Below, piece by piece: positions 16,979 to 26,123 of a stretch of DNA of 64,000 nucleotides. Both the position numbers and the translations under genes were made by a program. Numbering within the stretch: position 1 is the stretch's first letter; each line of letters starts with the position of its first letter. Under the pieces are notes generated by a model. The model did not search any database. It was not told the DNA's origin and worked only from the letters and a program-made list of their open reading frames with translations. Location of the stretch: NCBI GenBank assembly GCA_041161065.1, contig JBEAVE010000010.1, forward strand, positions 226,138 to 290,137, written 5' to 3'. Origin of the DNA: DYRG01 sp041161065 (GTDB lineage Bacteria; Pseudomonadota; Gammaproteobacteria; Beggiatoales; Beggiatoaceae).

Positions 16979-19570
16979 ATGTTCACCACTTACACTATTT
17001 TATTAAGCGCAGGAACACTATTGCTTTGTAGTTTAGTGTTAGTGGTTTGTTATTCTCTAAATAATAACCGTATTTCAAAGAAAAAATTACTGATTGCACG
17101 AAAAGAACTTAAATCTTATAAAGAAATGGAGTTGGCATTAAAAAATAGTGAAGAACGTTACCGACAAATTTTTGAAACAAACCAAGCGATTAAACTCATT
17201 GTTGATCCTGAAAGTGGACGGATTGTTGAAGCTAATCAAGCAGCTATGAAATTTTATGGTTATTCAAAAGAAGAACTCATGGCATTGAAAATTAGTGATA
17301 TTAATACGCTTTCTCCTACCCAAATTCAAATGGAAATGCAGCGCGCTAAACTTGAGGATCGATTGCATTTCAATTTTAAGCATCGGTTGGCTTCTGGAGA
17401 AATCCGTACTGTAGAAGTTTATTCGGGTCCAGTTAAAACAAAACAGGGCGTTTTGCTGTATTCTATTGTGCATGATGTAACAGAACGCACTATTATTCAA
17501 AAATCATTAGAACAAAAGAACGCTTATTTAGATAGTATTTTGAAAGCATCTCAAGAGCTAGCTATTATTGCAACGGATTTGAATTTCAAGATTAATTACT
17601 ATAATTCTGCTGCCGAGCAACTGTTCAATTGTCAAATAAAAGAAATCATCGAATGTTCTTTCATTGATACGCATTGTCATTTATTTAATGCAGCAAATTT
17701 ATTATTACAAGCGCACCCCACTATTGAACAAAATAACGAGTACAAAACGATTACAAGTTGGCAAGAAAATAGTGTTGCTCGTCATATTGAATGGCGCATA
17801 GCAGGTATTCGTGATAAAGAGTTTGTTCTAATCGGTTATTTGTTAATAGCGCATGATATTTCTGAGCGCAAACAATTTGAACAAGATTTGAAACTCGCCG
17901 CCACCGCTTTTGAAACCGTTGAAGCAATTGTAATAACGGATAACAAAAATAGAATACTGAGGGTAAATCGAGCGTTTAGTCATATCACAGGTTATCATAC
18001 AGAAGAAGTGATAGGAAAAACCCCGCGAATTTTGCGTTCAAATTGGCATGATGCAACCTTTTATCGACATATGTGGAATTCGTTAAAAGAGAAAGGACAT
18101 TGGCAAGGAGAAATTTATAACAAACGTAAGAACGGAGAAATCTATCCTGAGTGGCTTACCATTACAGTGGTGAGAAATAATCATCAAGAAACGACCCATT
18201 ATGTTGCAACCTTTTTGGATTTGACCGAACGTAAGAAACAAGAAGCAAGAATTCATTATTTAGCCTATCATGATTCTCTAACAGATTTGCCGAATCGCAC
18301 AGCAATTTTAGAGCAATTGAAACGTGAATTGAATCGAGTCCATCATTACAATCCGATTATTGGTGCATTGTTATTTTTGGATTTAGATCGTTTCAAAAAC
18401 ATTAACGATTCTTTAGGTCACGCTGCCGGCGATCAATTGTTGATTAGCGTTGCACAACGTTTGAAGAAAGCGATTCACGAAGATAATATGGTTGGGCGTT
18501 TGAGCGGTGATGAATTTGTGGTGATTTTAAGTGATTTGGCGGAAGATAAAGAAGCGGCTACCACTCACGCCCAATTAATTGCCGATAAATTGCGTTCAGA
18601 TATTTCACAACCTTATGTTATTAGCGGGCACGAATTTTATATTAGTGTGAGTATTGGAATTACGTTATTTCCCGATGAACAAAATAATGAAGATGACCTT
18701 TTGCGTCAAGCAGATACCGCAATGTATCAAGCAAAATTACAGAAAAGAACAGGGATTCAAGTTTATTTGCCGTCGATGCAAGCTGCCGCATTAGAACGTC
18801 TGGCATTAGAAAATGATTTGCGACAAGCCTTGAGAAATAATGAATTGCTGTTATATTTTCAACCACAAGTGGATTTGAAAACAGGAGGATTAACGGGTGC
18901 AGAAGCCTTAGTACGTTGGTTACATCCTAAGCGAGGAATGCTTAATCCAGCGTATTTCATTCCGATTGCAGAAGACAGTGGATTGATATTTCAATTGGGG
19001 CAATGGGTTTTACAAATGGCGTGTTGGCAAAATCGAGAATGGCAGAAACAAGGTTTTCAAATTGTTCCGATTGCAGTTAATTTGTCGGCAGCGCAATTTC
19101 GACAGCCTAATTTGCCAGATAGCATTAGTCATTGTTTATTAGAAAATGAATTGAATGCAAAGTATTTAGGTTTAGAAGTCACCGAAAGTTTGCTCATGGA
19201 AGATATTGATAGCATTTTATTAACCTTACACAGTTTGAAAACAATGGGTATTCAATTGGCGATTGATGATTTTGGAACAGGTTATTCGAGTTTAAGTTAT
19301 TTGAAACGGTTTCCTGTGGATAAAATAAAAATTGATCAATCTTTTGTGAGAGATATTTTAGTTGATCCTGATGATGCCGCGATTACAAGTACGATTATTA
19401 CAATGGCGAAGAGTTTGAGTTTGAAAACGATTGCAGAAGGGGTAGAAACTCGAGATCAATATGAGTTTCTCAAAAACCGCGAATGTGATGAAATTCAGGG
19501 TTATTATTTTAGTCGCCCTTTACCCGCGCAAAACTTTGCAAAAATTCTAAAGAAAGTCGCCAATGCTTAA
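16979..19570 (+). CDS. membrane PAS-PAS-PAS-GGDEF-EAL c-di-GMP signalling protein
   Basis: The 863-residue protein has an N-terminal transmembrane helix (about 5-25), three PAS-type sensor segments (about 55-170, 185-295 and 300-420), a diguanylate-cyclase domain and a phosphodiesterase domain. The cyclase motif reads SGDEF instead of GGDEF, a variant reported active in some proteins. The EAL domain looks complete: EALVRW, NLSAAQF, EVTES, DDFGTGYSSLSYLK and EGVET are all present. It starts 3 bases after the hoxY stop with no clear ribosome-binding site and overlaps recN by 8 bp, so it is probably translated by coupling within the hox transcript. Confidence 0.93.
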   Translation: MFTTYTILLSAGTLLLCSLVLVVCYSLNNNRISKKKLLIARKELKSYKEMELALKNSEERYRQIFETNQAIKLIVDPESGRIVEANQAAMKFYGYSKEELMALKISDINTLSPTQIQMEMQRAKLEDRLHFNFKHRLASGEIRTVEVYSGPVKTKQGVLLYSIVHDVTERTIIQKSLEQKNAYLDSILKASQELAIIATDLNFKINYYNSAAEQLFNCQIKEIIECSFIDTHCHLFNAANLLLQAHPTIEQNNEYKTITSWQENSVARHIEWRIAGIRDKEFVLIGYLLIAHDISERKQFEQDLKLAATAFETVEAIVITDNKNRILRVNRAFSHITGYHTEEVIGKTPRILRSNWHDATFYRHMWNSLKEKGHWQGEIYNKRKNGEIYPEWLTITVVRNNHQETTHYVATFLDLTERKKQEARIHYLAYHDSLTDLPNRTAILEQLKRELNRVHHYNPIIGALLFLDLDRFKNINDSLGHAAGDQLLISVAQRLKKAIHEDNMVGRLSGDEFVVILSDLAEDKEAATTHAQLIADKLRSDISQPYVISGHEFYISVSIGITLFPDEQNNEDDLLRQADTAMYQAKLQKRTGIQVYLPSMQAAALERLALENDLRQALRNNELLLYFQPQVDLKTGGLTGAEALVRWLHPKRGMLNPAYFIPIAEDSGLIFQLGQWVLQMACWQNREWQKQGFQIVPIAVNLSAAQFRQPNLPDSISHCLLENELNAKYLGLEVTESLLMEDIDSILLTLHSLKTMGIQLAIDDFGTGYSSLSYLKRFPVDKIKIDQSFVRDILVDPDDAAITSTIITMAKSLSLKTIAEGVETRDQYEFLKNRECDEIQGYYFSRPLPAQNFAKILKKVANA

Positions 19571-21179
19571 TAAACTCCGCATTCACGATTTTATTTTAAT
19601 TGAAACCTTAGAACTGCATTTGAAAAAGGGTTTGACCGTCATTACGGGAGAAACGGGGGCGGGGAAATCGATTTTGATTGATGCGGTGGGTTTGTTGCTC
19701 GGACAGCGCGCGGACAGTGGCGTGGTGCGGCAGGGCGCGAAACAAGCCGACATTAACGGGTGGTTTGGCGATAACCACATTCAACGGATTATTTCTAAAA
19801 ATGGGCGTTCGCGGGCGTTTTTGAATGGAAAAAGTATTACAATTCAAGAGCTTGCGTTAATCGGAGAAACACTCGTCCACATTCACGGACAACACGCTCA
19901 ACAAGACCTCGTGCGTCCCGATTATCAGCGGCAGGTTTTGGACGATCGCCTCAATCCCAATCCCGCCCTCGAAAACGTGCGGCAAGCGTGGACAACGTGG
20001 AAAGAATTGCACGACGAAATGCAGCGGCTCGGCGGACAAGGCAACGAACGCACGGCTCAAATTGAATGGTTGCGCTATCAAGTCACTGAATTACAAGACA
20101 TTGGGCTTGAACAATTGGATTTAAGCGCGCTTGAAACCGAACACCGCCGTTTGTCGCACGCCGAGCAACTCCAACACAATGTCCAACAGGCATTATTGTA
20201 TTTAGATCAAGATGATGCGGCGGTGATGAATTTGCATCGGGCGTTGCGGGAATTGCACGGTGTCCAAGCGCACGACGGGCGTTTGAATGACAGCGTGGCG
20301 TTGCTCGACAGCACCTTGATTCAAGCGCGCGAAGTTGCCGACGAATTGCGCCATTATTTAGATCACCTCGATCTCGATCCCGAACGGTTGCTGTTTTTGG
20401 ACGAACAATTCAATACTTTACAACGACTTGCGCGCAAACATCAAGTGCCGCTCGCCGACTTACCCGCGTATGCGCAACAATTGCAGACTCGTTTGATTGC
20501 CCTCGAAAAAGACGAACAGCGCGCCCTCGACATTCAACCTGAATTGCAATTGGCGATTTCACATTATCGACAAGTCGCCGCCGATTTATCTCAACAACGT
20601 CAAACAGTTGCGCAAGAACTCAGCGAAGCCGTCACCATTCACGCCCAACAATTGGGAATGCCGCATTTGCGTTTGGTGATCGAGGTGTCGCCGCAATTGA
20701 CTGCCCCGCCGTCTGCGTTAGGCACTGATAATGTTACGTTTTTAATCAGCACCAACATTGGACAGCCCCCCAAACCGTTGCAAAAAGTCGCGTCGGGGGG
20801 CGAATTATCCCGATTGAGTTTGGCGTTGCAGGTGGTGATTTCGCAAACCAATCAAATCAATACGTTAGTGTTTGATGAAGCCGATGTCGGCGTGGGCGGG
20901 GGAATTGCGGAGGTGATCGGGCGGTTGTTTGCGAAACTCGGTAATCATCGACAAGTCTTATGTATCACGCACTTACCGCAAATTGCCGCGTACGGACACC
21001 AACATTTGCACGTTAGCAAACACGCGAATCCTCCGCACACGCACGTTAAAATCAAGAAACTTGAGAAACCCGATCGCATTAGAGAAATCGCGCGTTTATT
21101 AGGCGGACTTTCTCTCACGGAACAAACCCTTGCTCACGCGAGAGAAATGCTTGAGGATTCAATAAAAAGCCTTAATTAG
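19563..21179 (+). CDS. recN: DNA repair protein RecN
   Basis: RecN is an SMC-like ATPase acting in recombinational repair of double-strand breaks. The Walker A site ITGETGAGKSILIDAV is at about 27-42. A coiled-coil region with a central hinge follows, then the ABC signature KVASGGELSRLSLAL and Walker B NTLVFDEADVGVGGG. At 538 residues it is slightly short of the usual 550-560, but all motifs are intact. The start overlaps the preceding GGDEF-EAL gene by 8 bp and the end overlaps a convergent gene by 8 bp. It is more GC-rich than its neighbours. Confidence 0.96.
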   Translation: MLNKLRIHDFILIETLELHLKKGLTVITGETGAGKSILIDAVGLLLGQRADSGVVRQGAKQADINGWFGDNHIQRIISKNGRSRAFLNGKSITIQELALIGETLVHIHGQHAQQDLVRPDYQRQVLDDRLNPNPALENVRQAWTTWKELHDEMQRLGGQGNERTAQIEWLRYQVTELQDIGLEQLDLSALETEHRRLSHAEQLQHNVQQALLYLDQDDAAVMNLHRALRELHGVQAHDGRLNDSVALLDSTLIQAREVADELRHYLDHLDLDPERLLFLDEQFNTLQRLARKHQVPLADLPAYAQQLQTRLIALEKDEQRALDIQPELQLAISHYRQVAADLSQQRQTVAQELSEAVTIHAQQLGMPHLRLVIEVSPQLTAPPSALGTDNVTFLISTNIGQPPKPLQKVASGGELSRLSLALQVVISQTNQINTLVFDEADVGVGGGIAEVIGRLFAKLGNHRQVLCITHLPQIAAYGHQHLHVSKHANPPHTHVKIKKLEKPDRIREIARLLGGLSLTEQTLAHAREMLEDSIKSLN

Positions 21180-22065
21180 AAATCACCAATTTACCTAAAG
21201 AAACCACCGCAATTTCAGGTAAGTTGTTTAAATTGGCATTGGGCGCAACAAACTCCAACAAACCCGATTGATGCCGTTCTCCTCTCGGATCAACGATTTC
21301 ATTTAAAGTACGACCTGTTCCCCGAAAATGCTCAAAAATGCTCAATTTTTTCTCTAGCAAATCCCGATAAACCCAATCCGTTCCACCAATGGTTCGTAAC
21401 GTATTATATTCAACCGTTTTCAACCGTTGTTTGCCCGCTTCTGGAAATCCAAAAATCAACTGTTTTTCAGCTTCACTTCTAAAGAACAATTGCTCTGGCA
21501 TAAATTCACCTTTTCTTTCGGGAAAAATCGGCGCGTTTTCTGCCAATTTTGAAAAGAGTGCAAACGTATTATCCCACGTCGGCGCGTAAATAAATTGCTG
21601 CCAATTCTCAGGCAATTTTCCATCAACCACCTTTGAAAGAGAAATCGGCGGCGCATATTTGAAAATCATCGCCACCATTTCTACATTTCTTTGCCAATGA
21701 ATAATATCTTCTGCTTCATAACCAATATCCAAATAAATATCGAGCAATTGCTTTCCATAAATACCTTCTGGCGTGGTCATAAATACAAAAGGTTTTGTTC
21801 CCAAAATCGCATTAGGAAGCAACTTATTATCCGCAGATAAAACATATTGACGCGGCGCAATTCTTACAAAATAATCAGTGGGTTGTGGAATATCCTCATA
21901 AGGAATTTGCGGGGTATTTATGTTTTGTATATAAGCGGCAATTTCCTGTAATTTACCTGTTGGTTCAGGCGGGTATAAAATCGCCCGATCTTCCGCAAAA
22001 ACCACCGTTTGTCCTATAAAACTAAAAACCAACACAAATATCCGACAAAATGATTTCAATGCCAT
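21172..22065 (-). CDS. exported protein of unknown function
   Basis: I do not recognise this family. The 297-residue product has a signal peptide (cleavage near FAEDRA at 24-25) and no further transmembrane helix, so it should be periplasmic or outer-membrane associated. The mature part is mixed alpha/beta in composition, with several aromatic-rich segments such as QQFIYAPTWDNTFALF. No cysteine cluster or recognisable catalytic motif is visible. It is monocistronic between convergent recN (8-bp overlap) and divergent ettA (186-bp gap). Confidence 0.75.
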   Translation of the reverse strand: MALKSFCRIFVLVFSFIGQTVVFAEDRAILYPPEPTGKLQEIAAYIQNINTPQIPYEDIPQPTDYFVRIAPRQYVLSADNKLLPNAILGTKPFVFMTTPEGIYGKQLLDIYLDIGYEAEDIIHWQRNVEMVAMIFKYAPPISLSKVVDGKLPENWQQFIYAPTWDNTFALFSKLAENAPIFPERKGEFMPEQLFFRSEAEKQLIFGFPEAGKQRLKTVEYNTLRTIGGTDWVYRDLLEKKLSIFEHFRGTGRTLNEIVDPRGERHQSGLLEFVAPNANLNNLPEIAVVSLGKLVISN

Positions 22066-22216
22066 GACATAACTCCTTCCAAATGAAAAAAATCTATTTT
22101 AACGTTTCTATCAAAAATTTGCACCTGTTTGTGATGTTTTATTTCCTGTTTTCCAATCCCATCAACATTAAAAAGAATGGTTATTTTAGAGGTAATACTT
22201 ATTTCTCCAAATCGGT

Positions 22217-22222
22217 TATAAT
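22217..22222 (+). promoter_or_regulatory. probable -10 box of ettA
   Basis: A perfect TATAAT lies 29 bp before the ettA ATG in the 186-bp divergent gap. No good -35 hexamer is visible at 16-18 bp, so the promoter may depend on an activator or be weak. Confidence 0.35.
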
Positions 22223-22251
22223 GTTCTTCTTTTTTTGGAAAGATAATTATT

Positions 22252-23919
22252 ATGGCACAATACATTTTTACAATGAATCGCGTTGGAAAAGTTGTTCCAC
22301 CGAAACGCGAAATATTGAAAGACATTTCTCTTTCTTTTTTTCCGGGTGCAAAAATCGGGGTTTTAGGTTTGAACGGCGCAGGAAAATCAACCTTACTTCG
22401 CATCATGGCAGGCGTGGATAAAGATTACATTGGTGAAGCACGCCCGCAACCCAATATTCAAATCGGTTATTTACCGCAAGAACCTGCGCTCGATTTAAAT
22501 AAAGATGTGAGAGGAAATGTTGAGGAAGCTCTCGAGGAAATCAAGCAAGCACAAACCCGTTTAGATGCGGTTTATGCGGCGTATGCAGAACCCGATGCGG
22601 ATTTTGAGAAACTCGCTAAAGAACAGGGTGAACTAGAAAACTTTTTACAAAGCCGAGACGGACATAATTTAGAGAGAACTCTAGAAATCGCTGCCGATGC
22701 GTTAAGATTACCACCTTGGGACGCAGAAGTCAGTAAATTATCAGGGGGAGAAAAACGCCGAGTTGCTCTGTGCAAATTGTTACTTTCAAAACCCGATATG
22801 TTATTACTCGATGAACCCACCAATCATTTGGACGCAGAATCCATTGCATGGTTAGAACGCTTTTTACAAGAATACTCCGGCACAGTGGTAGCAATTACGC
22901 ACGATCGGTATTTCTTGGATAATGTCGCGGGGTGGATTTTAGAACTAGATCGGGGGCAAGGAATTCCTTGGGAAGGCAATTATTCTTCGTGGTTAGAACA
23001 AAAACAAAAACGCCTAGAACTTGAAGAAAAACAAGATGATGCCCGCGCAAGAGCCATGAAAGCTGAATTAGAATGGGTAAGAACACAACCGAAAGGTCGC
23101 CATGCAAAAAGTAAAGCACGGTTAGCCCGTTTTGATGAACTTTCTTCGCAAGAAACTCAGAAAAGAAATGAAACCCAAGAAATCTATATTCCACCCGGTC
23201 CACGTTTAGGAAATATGGTTATTGAAGCAGAGAATCTTTCAAAGAGTTTTGGAGAACGGTTGTTAATTGATAACTTAAGTTTTAATTTACCTCCCGGGGG
23301 AATTGTTGGGGTCATTGGTGCAAATGGTGCGGGTAAAACAACGTTGTTCAAATTACTCACCGAACAAGAGCAACCCGATCAGGGAAATATTCGTATTGGA
23401 ACAACAGTGCAATTAGCTTATGTTGATCAATCGAGAGATTCCTTAAATGGAGATAAAACAGTTTGGGAGGAAATCTCTGATGGAAATGATTTGATTACGA
23501 TTGGAAAATACCAAACACCCTCACGCGCTTATGCGGGAAGATTTAATTTCAAAGGCACAGATCAACAGAAACGGGTTAAGGATTTGTCGGGCGGTGAAAG
23601 AAACCGCTTGCATTTGGCGAAGTTGCTCAAATCTGGCGGTAATGTTTTGTTATTAGATGAACCGACGAATGATTTAGATGTAGAAACCCTGCGCGCATTA
23701 GAGGAAGCATTGCTAGCATTTCCGGGTTGTGCGGTGGTTATTTCTCACGATCGGTGGTTTCTAGATCGCATTGCAACGCATATGTTGGCATTTGAAGGAA
23801 ATTCGCAAGTGGTTTGGTTTGAAGGCAATTACGCGGATTATGAGGTGGATCGGCATCGTCGGTTGGGCACAGACGCGGACGCGCCGCATCGAATCAAATA
23901 CAAACGCTTGCACGATTAA
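22252..23919 (+). CDS. ettA: energy-dependent translational throttle protein EttA (ABC-F)
   Basis: EttA is a cytoplasmic ABC-F ATPase that binds the ribosomal E site and gates entry into elongation according to ATP/ADP ratio. Two ATPase cassettes are present, each with Walker A (GLNGAGKSTLLR; GANGAGKTTLFK), signature (LSGGEKRRVALCK; LSGGERNRLHLAK) and Walker B (LLLDEPTNHLD; LLLDEPTNDLD). The linker and an arm region lie between them. The length of 555 residues and the starting MAQYIFTMNRVGKVVPPKR are as in the E. coli protein. A bidirectional terminator follows. Confidence 0.97.
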   Translation: MAQYIFTMNRVGKVVPPKREILKDISLSFFPGAKIGVLGLNGAGKSTLLRIMAGVDKDYIGEARPQPNIQIGYLPQEPALDLNKDVRGNVEEALEEIKQAQTRLDAVYAAYAEPDADFEKLAKEQGELENFLQSRDGHNLERTLEIAADALRLPPWDAEVSKLSGGEKRRVALCKLLLSKPDMLLLDEPTNHLDAESIAWLERFLQEYSGTVVAITHDRYFLDNVAGWILELDRGQGIPWEGNYSSWLEQKQKRLELEEKQDDARARAMKAELEWVRTQPKGRHAKSKARLARFDELSSQETQKRNETQEIYIPPGPRLGNMVIEAENLSKSFGERLLIDNLSFNLPPGGIVGVIGANGAGKTTLFKLLTEQEQPDQGNIRIGTTVQLAYVDQSRDSLNGDKTVWEEISDGNDLITIGKYQTPSRAYAGRFNFKGTDQQKRVKDLSGGERNRLHLAKLLKSGGNVLLLDEPTNDLDVETLRALEEALLAFPGCAVVISHDRWFLDRIATHMLAFEGNSQVVWFEGNYADYEVDRHRRLGTDADAPHRIKYKRLHD

Positions 23920-23953
23920 ATCTTTAGGAATTACGTTCTTTTGAGAAAAAAGA

Positions 23954-23985
23954 AAACCGGCTAAGTTTCAAAACCTAGCTGGTTT
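23954..23985. terminator. bidirectional terminator between ettA and the chemoreceptor gene
   Basis: A stem of about 13 pairs (AAACCGGCTAAG / CTAGCTGGTTT with one G-U and one mismatch) lies in the 72-bp gap between convergent genes. A-rich sequence precedes it and T-rich sequence follows, so it can work in both directions. Confidence 0.75.
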
Positions 23986-23991
23986 ATTAAC

Positions 23992-25944
23992 TTATTTCAT
24001 GGAGACGGATTCAACTTTGAAGAAACTGATCAAATTTTGTAAAGAAGTTGCTTGAGAAGACATTTCTTCGCTTAATGAAGCAAGTTGTTCTGAAACCGCC
24101 GCATTTCGTTCGGTCATATGCCCCATTTCTGACATGGCAGTATTGATTTCAAGAATGTTTTGTTTTTGTTGTTGGCTGGCAGAAGCAATTTCCTCAATTA
24201 AACTAGCCGTTGAACGAATAGCAGGAAACATTTCAATAAATAACGATCCAGCCCGTTCAGCAACTTCAATACTATTTGCGGCAACACCTCTAATTTCTTG
24301 GGCAGCAATTCGACTACGTTCCGCGAGCTTTCTCACTTCCGAAGCAACGACGGCAAATCCTTTTCCTTGTTCGCCGGCGCGGGCGGCTTCAATAGCTGCA
24401 TTTAATGCTAACAAATTTGTTTGATAAGAAATATCCTCGATAATGCTTAATTTGCTAGCAATATCGCGCATCGCTTTGATTGTATTTTCAACAGCTTGCC
24501 CACCCGTTGTCGACATACTGGCGGTTTGTTCAGCGATTTCATTGGTGTGTGCAGCGTTGGTTGCATTTTGAGCAATTCCTGAACTAATTTGCTCAATTGT
24601 ACTTGCAACTTCCTCAAAACCCGCCGCTTGTTCACTATTGCTAGTTGATAATTGTTGAGAGGTTTGACTGATTTGTTGTGATGCATAAGATAATTGCGTA
24701 ATAGCTGAAGAAACTTCTCGAACAACTAATGATAGTTTTTTGGTCATTTCATTCATGGCATTGAGCATTTGACCGGTTTCATCTTTGAAATAAATTGCTT
24801 CATAAGTGGCTAAATTTCCACTTGCTAATTGTTTAGAGAAAAAAGTAGCTTTATGAACCGGTTCAATAATACTGCGCGCAGTGAAGAATGCTAGGGTTAA
24901 ACTGATAAAGAAACTTACAATAACTAATGCAAAGCTAGAATACAAAATATTGTCTTTTACAGTTTGCGCATTGGCATAGAAAAAAGCGGCTTTATTTCGA
25001 GCATATTCTTTCACGCCATTCAAAGCCCGCCCAAAGGCTTGAAATTGTTGATCGGTATCATTTTTTGCCTGTTCCAGTGCGACGAAGTGGCTATTATCAA
25101 AAATAGTTGCAATGATTTGATCGACCGCTGTTTTCCAATCTTGATATTGTTTTTGGGTGCGCTCTAAAATACTTTTGTCGCCTAAAAACCGTTCGTTGGC
25201 GAGAGCAAAATCCGCGTCCATTTCTTGGCGAAGTTGTTTGATTTGTTCCACAAGTGGGGTTTTAAGTTGCTCTGTTTTGCTATCCATTAAATCACGAACA
25301 ACTAATCGGGTTCGAGAAATATTATTATCAATTCTCAACATGGCTTGACTTACCATAAAAGGGTGTTTGTATAATTTAGTGGTTGCATCGACGGCAGAAG
25401 CGTCTGTTTGAACCATGCTGACAAATTCAGAGGCTTTGTTTTGGGCGTATTGAATGATACCTTGCATTTCTTGAATAATGCTCGCGCGCCGTTGTTTCAA
25501 TTCATCAATACTATTATGTAATTTTTTATCATAATTATCATCTTGTAATAATTCACTATATTTATCGAGACTGGCGCGCCATTGTTTGAATAAATTTAGG
25601 CTGTCTTCGACTTGTTTTCTATCACCTAAAAAGCGTTCTTGAACGATTGCAAAATCTTCTAAAATTTGTTGTTGATAACGGGCTGCTTGATTAAAGATAG
25701 TGGTTTGTTGTTCGGATTTGGGTAATGTCGCGGCTTGTTTAATAGTTTCTTCTAGTTTTAAGGTATTTGCATCGATGCGCAAAACGGCGGTGCTGACAGT
25801 GAAAGGGTGGCGATAAAGTTTCTCTGTCAAACCTGATAATTCAAACATTTGCCAAATTGCAATGATACCAACAAAAACTAATCCGCTAAATCCTAATAAT
25901 AAGCGTTTGGCGATGCTTAATTTTCTTAACAGGTTAATTAACAT
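23992..25944 (-). CDS. methyl-accepting chemotaxis protein with duplicated sensor domain
   Basis: The 650-residue receptor has a transmembrane helix at about 14-32, a periplasmic region to 330, a second helix at 333-355, a HAMP segment (SIIEPVHKATFF) and a cytoplasmic signalling domain. The tip is conserved (ISYQTNLLALNAAIEAARAGE). The periplasmic part is two copies of one helical module: KLYRHPF at 43 and KLYKHPF at 190, ERFLGDR at 103 and ERFLGDK at 251, and YAQNKASEF at 166 and YARNKAAFF at 314, all offset by 147-148 residues. The ligand is unknown. No che genes are adjacent. Confidence 0.93.
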   Translation of the reverse strand: MLINLLRKLSIAKRLLLGFSGLVFVGIIAIWQMFELSGLTEKLYRHPFTVSTAVLRIDANTLKLEETIKQAATLPKSEQQTTIFNQAARYQQQILEDFAIVQERFLGDRKQVEDSLNLFKQWRASLDKYSELLQDDNYDKKLHNSIDELKQRRASIIQEMQGIIQYAQNKASEFVSMVQTDASAVDATTKLYKHPFMVSQAMLRIDNNISRTRLVVRDLMDSKTEQLKTPLVEQIKQLRQEMDADFALANERFLGDKSILERTQKQYQDWKTAVDQIIATIFDNSHFVALEQAKNDTDQQFQAFGRALNGVKEYARNKAAFFYANAQTVKDNILYSSFALVIVSFFISLTLAFFTARSIIEPVHKATFFSKQLASGNLATYEAIYFKDETGQMLNAMNEMTKKLSLVVREVSSAITQLSYASQQISQTSQQLSTSNSEQAAGFEEVASTIEQISSGIAQNATNAAHTNEIAEQTASMSTTGGQAVENTIKAMRDIASKLSIIEDISYQTNLLALNAAIEAARAGEQGKGFAVVASEVRKLAERSRIAAQEIRGVAANSIEVAERAGSLFIEMFPAIRSTASLIEEIASASQQQKQNILEINTAMSEMGHMTERNAAVSEQLASLSEEMSSQATSLQNLISFFKVESVSMK

Positions 25945-26123
25945 AAACGAGCTCCTTGGCGGCGAAATGCGTGAAAATGATAGGTAGCTTACCCTGTAGG
26001 AATTTATTTTGCTATAAAATTTTGCTCAACAACGGGGTGTTTATCGTCGTTTGAAATAAAATAGCGTATCATATAAAGATTTTAGTCGACCTGACCATTT
26101 TAGTGCCACAGAAAGGAATCTTT

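Noticed and set aside
22083..22421. Frame of 112 codons upstream of ettA
   Set aside because: It overlaps ettA in another frame, has a low-complexity hydrophobic translation and lacks a ribosome-binding site.
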